From: Pirellulaceae bacterium
GTDB taxonomy: Bacteria; Planctomycetota; Planctomycetia; Pirellulales; Pirellulaceae
DNA: 5,102 nucleotides
Direction of reading: 5' to 3'
Assembly (NCBI GenBank): GCA_013002105.1
Contig: JABDKS010000164.1
Location: 1-5,102 of the forward strand
Below are positions 1 to 5,102 of the stretch, in pieces (positions within the stretch are counted from its first letter, which is position 1; each line of letters begins with the position of its first letter). The notes under the pieces are model-generated. The model was not told where the DNA came from and did not search any database. It was given only the letters and a program-made list of their open reading frames with translations. Position numbers and translations under genes: made by a program.

Positions 1-656
1 CCTTGATATACCGATGGCAGAAAGCCGCTGCCAAACGAATTTTTGCCGCCATTGGGTTGAACACCACTGGAAATCAACACGACGAATCCCGGCAAATTCT
101 CGTTCTCACTGCCCAAACCGTACGTCACCCAGGAACCCATCGATGGTCGACCACTCCGCGGCGAACCGGTGTAAACCAGCAATTCGGCCGGGGCATGATT
201 AAATTGATCGGTGTACATCGAATGCACAACGCACATGTCGTCGGCCATCGAATGAAAGCTCGGTACGGCATCGGACATCCACATTCCAGCTTTTCCGACC
301 TGCTGCCATTTGCGGGGCGAACCCATCAGCTTGGGCACGCCGGTGGTAAATGCAAACTCGCGACCTTTCAAGAATTCGTCCGGACAGTCCTGATCACTAC
401 GGTCAATCAACTCCGGCTTGTAATCGAATATGTCCAGATTCGGTGGCGACCCAGTCATGTGCAGATAGATCACCCGTTTCGCTTTGGCGGGATGGTGAGG
501 CTGCTGGGGAGCGAGCGGATTGGCAGCCGACCGCTTGGCCGCCGACGATTCGTTCGCCAGCAGCGTGCTGAGCGCAATACCACCCAGTCCAGCAGACGAT
601 TGCTGAAAGAAATGTCTTCGTGTTTGCAGTTGCAGTCGTGTTAGTCGAGGGTCCAT
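1..656 (-). CDS. DUF1501 domain protein, Tat-exported (N-terminal part, cut by window edge)
   Basis: This is the N-terminal 218 codons of a DUF1501 protein (PF07394, a family related to the alkaline phosphatase/sulfatase fold); the rest lies beyond position 1. Family members are usually about 450-490 residues, so less than half is visible. Residues 12-18 read TRRHFFQ, a good twin-arginine motif, followed by a hydrophobic stretch (about 22-34) and an Ala-rich cleavage region near 39-40. The mature part starts with AKRVIYLHMTGSPPNLDIFD, the family's N-terminal signature, where GGPSxLD is more usual than GSPPNLD. FNHAPAELL, GRPSMGSWVTYGLGSENENL and GSGFLPSVYQG are further family signatures. The ATG at 656 is the only standard start, because an in-frame TGA lies at 675-677. 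It begins 10 nt after the stop of the upstream DUF1553 gene, with only a weak GAGAG before it, so translation is probably coupled. The enzymatic activity is not established. A folded-state, metal-dependent hydrolase exported to the periplasm is an inference. Confidence 0.95.
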   Translation of the reverse strand, partial: MDPRLTRLQLQTRRHFFQQSSAGLGGIALSTLLANESSAAKRSAANPLAPQQPHHPAKAKRVIYLHMTGSPPNLDIFDYKPELIDRSDQDCPDEFLKGREFAFTTGVPKLMGSPRKWQQVGKAGMWMSDAVPSFHSMADDMCVVHSMYTDQFNHAPAELLVYTGSPRSGRPSMGSWVTYGLGSENENLPGFVVLISSGVQPNGGKNSFGSGFLPSVYQ

Positions 657-666
657 CGATCTGCTC

Positions 667-3600
667 TCACCGTTTCATAAAGATTTCGTCAAGATTCAAA
701 ATCACATTGCCAACCAATGTCCAAGCCGCATACTCGGCAACATCCGCCGTCTCTGGCAGACCCCCCAACGGTATCGTCGCCATCTGGCTGGCCTTTTCGC
801 TCTGCGTCAGAAACTGCTTGTAGGCATCGTCGGCCAATTGAGTCAGCCGGCTGACTTCGCGATCGGTCGCGTTACGGATCAGACTGTTGCGAATGCCAAA
901 TTGAACGCGTTCGGCCGGCGAACCACTCGCGTCAATCATCCGTCGCGCCAACGCCTGAGCCGCCTCGACATAAACCGGATCATTCAATGTCACCAGCGCC
1001 TGCAGCGGCGTGTTGGTACGGATTCGCCGCACCGTGCAAACTTCGCGATTGGGCGCGTCAAATTGTGCCATCGACGGGTAGGGACTCGAACGACGCCAGG
1101 TCGTGTAAATGCCCCGGCGATACTTGTCCGCGCCCAGGCTCGTTTTCCAGTCGGTTGCCGATCCAAACGCCGCTTTCAAACCGAGTTCCGGCTGCGGCGG
1201 ATTGACCGGATTGCCAAACATCTTGTCACTCAGCAAACCGCTGACAAACAATGCTTGATCGCGAACCATTTCTGCGGAGATGCGAAATCGCGGCCCGCGT
1301 GCCAACATCCGATTAAACGGATCGGCCGCGATGGCATCAGCCGTCGTCACGCTGCTTTGGCGATAGGTTGCCGACGTCACGATCAGTTTCAAAAATCGCT
1401 TGATGTCCCACCCACTGTCACGCAATTCGACCGCCATCCAGTCTAACAATTCCGGATGCGACGGCAGTTCGCCCTGCGACCCAAACTCTTCGCTCGTTTC
1501 GACAATACCGGTCCCAAACACTTGTTCCCAGTGGCGATTAGCGATGACCCGTGCGGTCAGCGGATTGGAATCGTCAATCAACCAACGAGCCAGAGCCAAA
1601 CGGTTGGGCGGCAGGTCATCAGGCAATGCATGAAACGCCGCCGGTGTTCCTTCGCTGACTTGATTGCCTTTGCTCAAATAGTTTCCGCGAATTTGCACGT
1701 GCGATTGACGGCGTTTGTCGGTCGGCAAGTCCCGCATCACCGGAACGGTGGTCGTCGGTTTTAACGCCGCTAACGCCTTTTCCTTGCTTTGCAATTCTTT
1801 GCGTTGCGAATTCAAAAGCGGCGTGATGGACCGAAAGTATTCGGCAACGCGAATCTGCTGTGGATCTTTCCACGACGCGGGATCTTTCGAAACAATCTTG
1901 CGCACATCAACCGGCATCTTGGCCCATGTACTCACGGAGGCATCGCCGGTCCGACTGATCCGAAACCGATCCAGCAAGTGACTCGCATGCGCCGACTCCT
2001 GACGGATTTGCAACGTCAAAACTCCATCGGCCAAATCGACAGCCCCGTCGGTCAACAACGTCAACTCATGTGGCTTGCCCGTCCTGGGTGCGACCGCCCA
2101 TCCGGTTTTGGGGTCGATCTTCGCTTGCACAACACTCTCAGCGGGAAATCCTTTTTGCTCCCAATCGGCCGATGCTGCGACAAAACGAATTGTTCGCTGT
2201 CCGGTCAAGGCAAACTCTTCGCTCGGCGACGGAACTTTCTCGGGTTGCTGTTGCCAAACAACGTTTCGCGATTCATCAAGCAGTAAGACTTGGTAGCCTT
2301 TCAAACGATTTGTGATGCCCGCACCACCATCGGTCCGATTCCAAATCACGATCCGCTGGATCGATCGTATTTTCTCCAAATCAATCTCCACCCACGGATC
2401 CTTCTCTGTGGCGGTGTGACTGACCGACTTTGCGTTGAAATCGCCGTTGGTGTTCCCGTCGTTGACGTACTGCACTTTGCCGCCATAGTCCGTCGAACTC
2501 TGGGTTGCCTTGCCCGTGGTCGCAATATTTTGGCCATCGCTGAACGCCTGGATCTCGGCCAAGTGAATCATTTTGCCACTACCGGGTAACTCGACACGCA
2601 AAAATCTCGCGTCGATGCTCCGGCCATGGTCTCCGCTGGGTAACCAATCGGCTTGAATTTGCGAGACCACAAAATTGTCTTTCTGCTCGGCGGGGACTTC
2701 CAGCCGCAACCCGGTCAAGTCGCCATCGATCGAATCAAACCTTAGGGTGTAAGTATCGGTGTCAGGTTTTTCACCCGACGCCGCGACCCAACCGTCATCC
2801 GCGATCGACAACTCTCGCCCAGTCGCTTCAACGGCCGTCGGCTTGATCGGTTGCCACTCGGGCTTCTGCGTCAAGCCAGCCAACCAATTCTCTTGCGCGG
2901 CATCTAATTCTTTCGAGGGTTGCGAAAGTTCCTCTTTCAGATCGGCAACTTGCTGTTGCAGTGTTTTCTTACGAGATTTTTGCTCGTCGGACCAAATCTC
3001 GATCGTTGGGCTTTCGTCTTTTCGGTCGGTGTCTTCGCTGCTGTTAAAGAACGCAAAGAACTGAAAGTACTCGTCATGCGTGATCGGATCGTACTTGTGC
3101 GTATGGCATTGTGCACACGCCATCGTGGTTCCCATCCAAACCGCCATCGTCGTATTCACTCGATCGACCACTGCCACATTGCGGAACTCTTCGTCGTTCG
3201 TCCCACCTTCGTTGTTGGTCAGTGTGTTGCGGTGAAACGCGGTGGCGATCAGTTGATCCTGTGTCGGATTTTCCAACAGATCACCCGCGATCTGTTCGAT
3301 CGTGAACTGGTCGAACGGTTTGTTTTCGTTCAGCGAACGAATCACATAATCGCGATAGGCCCAGATCGTCCGCGGCGGATCGTCGGCATAACCAGCCGAA
3401 TCGGCGTACCGAGCCAGATCCAGCCAAACCCGCGCCCAACGTTCTCCGTAAGACTGCTTTGCCAACAGACGATCCACATACGCGTCGTAGGCATTTTCAT
3501 CCTGATCCTCTGCAAACGCTTGGGCCTCCTCCCAAGTCGGCGGCAGGCCGGTCAGATCCAGCGCGACGCGACGTGCAATGGCCAAACGGTCCGCCGGCGG

Positions 3601-4119
3601 CGACGGTTGCAAACCGGCCGACTCGAGCTTCGCCAATACAAAGTGATCAATCGGATTGCGTGGCCAGTCACGTTGATTGATCGTCGGCAACTTAGGTCGA
3701 ACCGGCAGGCGATAGGACCAATGCGTATCGTATTTGCCACCCTGGGCGATCCAACGACGAAACACTTCGACTTCCGCCGCAGTCAGCTTTCGTCCCTTGC
3801 CAGGCGGCGGCATCCGCACGTCATCGTCATCACTGGCGATCCGCTCCAACAAAGCACTGGAATCTGGATCGCCTGGAACGACCGCAGCGTACCCGCCCAA
3901 GTCTTCGCGAGATCCCTCTTCGGTGTCCAAACGCAAACCAACCGCACGCTCGTTTTCATCCGGACCGTGACACATCAAACAGTTGTTAGACATCAGCGAC
4001 CGAATGTCTCGATTGAAATCAACCGATTCTTCCGCGACAGCAGGAACGACCCACAGACAGAAACTGGTAAACAGACAAATCGACGTGAGCCGAGACAGGG
4101 CGGGGGAGAGCCGGGTCAT
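667..4119 (-). CDS. PSCyt1/DUF1549/DUF1553 planctomycete cytochrome-like protein with nested discoidin-like module
   Basis: Complete 1150-residue secreted protein. Residues 1-29 form a Sec signal peptide (hydrophobic 11-26, AVA before the probable cut at 29/30), with no twin arginine and no lipobox. PSCyt1 (PF07635) spans about 37-125, with heme-c motif CLMCH at 47-51 and candidate distal Met103 in [11 protein letters not shown]1549/PSCyt2 (PF07583) spans about 154-360 and contains a second CxxCH, CAQCH at 335-339, followed by HKYDP. A short Lys/Glu/Gln-rich likely coiled coil lies at about 378-412. A central conserved region (about 425-735) is interrupted by a discoidin-like F5/8 C module (about 500-640: [34 protein letters not shown]). 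A second charged helix is at 768-788. DUF1553/PSD1 (PF07587) spans about 835-1095 and ends with the hallmark [19 protein letters not shown] (1025-1043). The ATG at 4119 is the only standard start, since an in-frame TAG lies at 4168-4170. No Shine-Dalgarno is visible. The gene heads an operon with DUF1501. The family has no proven reaction; covalent heme and extracytoplasmic redox or substrate-degrading roles are inferred. Confidence 0.97.
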   Translation of the reverse strand: MTRLSPALSRLTSICLFTSFCLWVVPAVAEESVDFNRDIRSLMSNNCLMCHGPDENERAVGLRLDTEEGSREDLGGYAAVVPGDPDSSALLERIASDDDDVRMPPPGKGRKLTAAEVEVFRRWIAQGGKYDTHWSYRLPVRPKLPTINQRDWPRNPIDHFVLAKLESAGLQPSPPADRLAIARRVALDLTGLPPTWEEAQAFAEDQDENAYDAYVDRLLAKQSYGERWARVWLDLARYADSAGYADDPPRTIWAYRDYVIRSLNENKPFDQFTIEQIAGDLLENPTQDQLIATAFHRNTLTNNEGGTNDEEFRNVAVVDRVNTTMAVWMGTTMACAQCHTHKYDPITHDEYFQFFAFFNSSEDTDRKDESPTIEIWSDEQKSRKKTLQQQVADLKEELSQPSKELDAAQENWLAGLTQKPEWQPIKPTAVEATGRELSIADDGWVAASGEKPDTDTYTLRFDSIDGDLTGLRLEVPAEQKDNFVVSQIQADWLPSGDHGRSIDARFLRVELPGSGKMIHLAEIQAFSDGQNIATTGKATQSSTDYGGKVQYVNDGNTNGDFNAKSVSHTATEKDPWVEIDLEKIRSIQRIVIWNRTDGGAGITNRLKGYQVLLLDESRNVVWQQQPEKVPSPSEEFALTGQRTIRFVAASADWEQKGFPAESVVQAKIDPKTGWAVAPRTGKPHELTLLTDGAVDLADGVLTLQIRQESAHASHLLDRFRISRTGDASVSTWAKMPVDVRKIVSKDPASWKDPQQIRVAEYFRSITPLLNSQRKELQSKEKALAALKPTTTVPVMRDLPTDKRRQSHVQIRGNYLSKGNQVSEGTPAAFHALPDDLPPNRLALARWLIDDSNPLTARVIANRHWEQVFGTGIVETSEEFGSQGELPSHPELLDWMAVELRDSGWDIKRFLKLIVTSATYRQSSVTTADAIAADPFNRMLARGPRFRISAEMVRDQALFVSGLLSDKMFGNPVNPPQPELGLKAAFGSATDWKTSLGADKYRRGIYTTWRRSSPYPSMAQFDAPNREVCTVRRIRTNTPLQALVTLNDPVYVEAAQALARRMIDASGSPAERVQFGIRNSLIRNATDREVSRLTQLADDAYKQFLTQSEKASQMATIPLGGLPETADVAEYAAWTLVGNVILNLDEIFMKR

Positions 4120-4164
4120 CGCAGGTGGGCTAGGCGGATGAGCAAAGATGGGTGTGAACCCACT

Positions 4165-4192
4165 ATTCTAGCAGAACGCCAAATCCGGTCGA
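4165..4192 (-). promoter_or_regulatory. Candidate sigma70-type promoter of the DUF1553-DUF1501 operon
   Basis: On the minus strand, TCGACC (4187-4192, 4 of 6 to TTGACA) is separated by 16 nt from TAGAAT (4165-4170, 5 of 6 to TATAAT). TGC immediately precedes the -10 box, giving an extended -10 (TGnTAGAAT). A start site near 4158 would leave a leader of about 39 nt before the ATG at 4119. The leader lacks an obvious Shine-Dalgarno, which is common in planctomycetes. This is matching by eye only, and planctomycete promoter rules are poorly known. The -10 box also supplies the in-frame TAG that fixes the gene's 5' limit. Confidence 0.4.
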
Positions 4193-4525
4193 ATGGTTGC
4201 AAATCGCGTGCAAAACACGCCACCCTCCCCACGCGGTCCGTCAATGCGGATCGGACTGCCGATGCTGGGACGACCCGGGGGGTGGAACCTGCCGCCTCCC
4301 GTCCGTCTGAGCATCATATTGCTCCAATATCGATTCGATCAGTTGACCTCGCTACGGCTCGGCTACCACCGGCGTGACAGACAGAGCAACAACGGTCGAC
4401 GCTAAAATGTGTTTCCAAATGGATCGATGTTTCTTACTTCGCACGGTTATCTCTCAGTCATTCAACAAGTCGCGTGAAATAGTTGTTCGTCCGCCTCGAT
4501 GGAATCTTGGCCACGCAGAGTCATA

Positions 4526-4547
4526 GGACCAAAGAATACCTTTGTCC
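4526..4547. repeat. Bulged stem-loop (8 bp, 5-nt loop)
   Basis: GGAC, a bulged C and AAAG pair with CTTTGTCC across the loop AATAC. The plus-strand continuation is CATTTTC, too poor in T and with too weak a stem for a convincing intrinsic terminator. It overlaps the -35-like TTGTCC of the candidate promoter at 4542-4570, so it could equally be a binding site or chance. Confidence 0.3.
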
Positions 4548-4570
4548 CATTTTCACCGTTTCGTGATAAC
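4542..4570 (+). promoter_or_regulatory. Candidate promoter before the 97-codon ORF
   Basis: TTGTCC (4542-4547, 4 of 6 to TTGACA) lies 17 nt before GATAAC (4565-4570, 4 of 6 to TATAAT). Initiation would fall near 4577, inside the palindrome CGACGGCCGTCG, about 30 nt before the ATG at 4607. Each match is moderate. The correct spacing and its position relative to the palindrome and the ORF are the only reasons to list it. Confidence 0.27.
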
Positions 4571-4581
4571 GACGGCCGTCG
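4570..4581. promoter_or_regulatory. Perfect 12-bp palindrome CGACGGCCGTCG, possible operator
   Basis: The 12 bases equal their own reverse complement. The site directly abuts the -10-like GATAAC and would cover the predicted start of transcription, a usual place for a repressor site. GC-rich palindromes of this length do arise by chance, and no regulator gene is in view. Confidence 0.3.
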
Positions 4582-4606
4582 CTAATGCAAGAAAGCACGG
4601 AGCTCG

Positions 4607-4900
4607 ATGGAAATTTACCAGTGGAACCCGCGACGACATCGGTTCTGCATCGGTTCCACCGCTGGGCAAGTTTCACACCTATATCGGATGACGCCGGTCG
4701 AGCGCATTTTCCACCAACCCCGAAAAAACATTGAACTGGTTCCTTGGGGGCTCTTTCCGCTCCACTACTCCACGCCTTTTCACCGCCGCGAGTCGATGTT
4801 CAAGCTGATCCAGACTGCCATCCCACTGGTCATCGCCGTGACTGCAATTTGGGTGCCCTATCGCTGGCTTACGGCACCCGGAACCGAGCTTTGTGCTTGA
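4607..4900 (+). CDS. Doubtful 97-residue hypothetical protein with one C-terminal membrane segment
   Basis: I do not recognise this protein. In its favour, GGAG (4599-4602) stands 4 nt before the ATG, a promoter-like pair and a palindrome lie just upstream, and roughly 60% of its codons end in G or C by hand count, as expected of coding DNA at this GC content. Residues 65-90 (starting MFKLIQTAIPLVIAVTAIW) form one hydrophobic segment long enough to cross a membrane, preceded by a basic stretch (HRRE). A shorter 34-residue version could start at the internal ATG at 4798. Against it, the first 60 residues are rich in His, Arg and Pro with no domain, and frames of this length occur by chance. 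The chance of a spurious ORF is above one half. Confidence 0.3.
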   Translation: MEIYQWNPRRHRFCIGSTAGQVSHLYRMTPVERIFHQPRKNIELVPWGLFPLHYSTPFHRRESMFKLIQTAIPLVIAVTAIWVPYRWLTAPGTELCA

Positions 4901-4952
4901 CCGACATCTTGTTCTTGGTCGGAGAACGCGTGCTGGTTCGGATAGGCGGGAC

Positions 4953-5002
4953 GATCGCCGATGGTGGCCGTACGCTACGATCCAATCGTTTCATCGGTGA
5001 TC
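4953..5002. repeat. 11-bp inverted repeat with 28-nt loop (stem A)
   Basis: GATCGCCGATG (4953-4963) pairs with CATCGGTGATC (4992-5002). All positions are Watson-Crick except one, which becomes G-U if the plus strand is transcribed. The loop can form a small internal hairpin, ACGAT (4977-4981), CCA, ATCGT (4985-4989). The loop also contains the left arm of a second, longer-range inverted repeat. Confidence 0.5.
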
Positions 5003-5068
5003 TTGGTCGGTCGGGCTGCATCACGCGGAGCGTGATGGCTACTTTGACCTCTCCGTTCGTCGTAGCGT
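4972..5068. repeat. Perfect 9-bp inverted repeat (stem B), pseudoknot-like with stem A
   Basis: ACGCTACGA (4972-4980) is the exact reverse complement of TCGTAGCGT (5060-5068). The left arm lies in the loop of stem A and the right arm lies beyond it, so both together have H-type pseudoknot topology. The core CGCTACG also appears at 4350-4356, which suggests a word reused in this intergenic region. Confidence 0.45.
5019..5037. repeat. Perfect 8-bp hairpin with 3-nt loop (REP-like, stem C)
   Basis: CATCACGC (5019-5026), loop GGA, GCGTGATG (5030-5037). A further GC/GC pair outside (5015-5016 with 5038-5039) can extend it across a 2-nt bulge. No T tract follows on either strand, so it is not a standard intrinsic terminator. 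The compact GC-rich form resembles repetitive extragenic palindromes. Similar CATCACGC-GCGTGATGGCTAC words are, as far as I recall, recurrent in Pirellulaceae intergenic DNA, but I cannot verify this here. Confidence 0.6.
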
Positions 5069-5102
5069 TGCAACCGGTCGGCGACAGGGAGGGACGTCAC
5101 AT

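Larger units (their letters stand above)
4120..4606. other. Intergenic region left of the small ORF, no gene seen
   Basis: No reading frame on either strand resembles a known protein, and no tRNA or rRNA is recognisable. The stretch contains the candidate operon promoter near its left end. It also has small hairpins at 4206-4220 (GCGTG, 5-nt loop, CACGC) and 4309-4324 (GAGCA, 6-nt loop, TGCTC), a bulged hairpin at 4526-4547 and a 12-bp palindrome at 4570-4581. The stretch at 4343-4370 (TTGACCTCGCTACGG, then CTCGGCTACC) shares short words with the right end of the window and may be a dispersed intergenic repeat. Confidence 0.6.
4901..5102. other. Intergenic stretch dense in inverted repeats, no gene seen
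   Basis: No coding frame is supported here. The stretch has a weak hairpin immediately after the stop of the small ORF (CCGAC 4901-4905 with GTCGG 4918-4922). It also has a 10-bp direct repeat TCTTGGTCGG at 4913-4922 and 5001-5010, and the inverted repeats listed as separate entries. A gene may begin at the right edge, where GGAGGG (5088-5093) stands 7 nt before the final AT. Confidence 0.6.

Noticed and set aside
3..644. 213-codon plus-strand open frame opposite DUF1501
   Set aside because: Composition is Arg/His/Gln-rich without a domain, and the opposite strand encodes a clear Tat-exported DUF1501 protein.
4206..4220. Hairpin GCGTG-CAAAA-CACGC as a regulatory element
   Set aside because: The stem is only 5 bp, there is no T tract, and it lies just upstream of the candidate operon promoter without other support. 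It is probably chance.
2920..4377. 485-codon plus-strand open frame opposite the DUF1549/DUF1553 gene
   Set aside because: It lies antisense to a frame with unmistakable conserved motifs, is very rich in Arg and Gln with no recognisable domain, and runs past the operon promoter. Long antisense frames are common opposite genes with this codon bias.
4526..4553. Rho-independent terminator
   Set aside because: The stem is bulged and AT-rich and is followed by CATTTTC rather than a run of T. No convincing gene ends just upstream.
4901..5074. Integron attC recombination site following a small cassette-like ORF
   Set aside because: A small ORF followed by inverted repeats recalls a gene cassette, but I found no GTTRRRY core or matching RYYYAAC in the expected positions. 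GTTGCAAC at 5067-5074 is only a short palindrome.
1..5102. CRISPR array, tRNA, rRNA or intact insertion sequence
   Set aside because: No regularly spaced repeats, no cloverleaf-like segment, no rRNA-like stretch and no transposase motifs were seen on either strand.

Overview
The window reads as chromosomal DNA of a planctomycete, most likely a marine Pirellulaceae relative of Rhodopirellula. The reason is the main pair of genes: a very large secreted PSCyt1/DUF1549/DUF1553 protein followed directly by a DUF1501 protein. This pairing occurs in many paralogous copies in planctomycete genomes and is uncommon elsewhere. The moderate GC content, the lack of a Shine-Dalgarno site before the large gene and the long repeat-bearing intergenic stretch also fit. 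The genus assignment is an inference.

Layout, left to right. Positions 1-656 (minus strand) hold the first 218 codons of a Tat-exported DUF1501 protein whose C-terminus lies outside the window. Positions 667-4119 (minus) hold a complete 1150-residue cytochrome-c-like DUF1549/DUF1553 protein with a Sec signal peptide, two CxxCH motifs and a discoidin-like (F5/8 C) module nested inside its central region. The two genes are 10 nt apart and form an operon transcribed right to left, with a candidate promoter at 4165-4192. Positions 4120-5102 contain no gene I can identify. They hold a doubtful 97-codon plus-strand ORF (4607-4900) with a promoter-like pair, a 12-bp palindrome and a GGAG upstream, and then a stretch rich in inverted repeats (about 4901-5068).

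The two operon genes very probably act together outside the cytoplasm. The large protein would receive heme after Sec export. The DUF1501 protein, related to the alkaline-phosphatase/sulfatase fold, would be exported folded by Tat. No biochemical reaction is firmly established for this pair. A role in processing complex extracellular substrates such as polysaccharides is an inference, supported here only by the discoidin-like module.

The least explained signal is the right-hand intergenic region. Three helices of 11, 9 and 8 bp fall within 116 nt, and two of them are arranged as a pseudoknot. This could be a structured RNA or a repeat/mobile-element relic. All pairings were read by eye and not computed.
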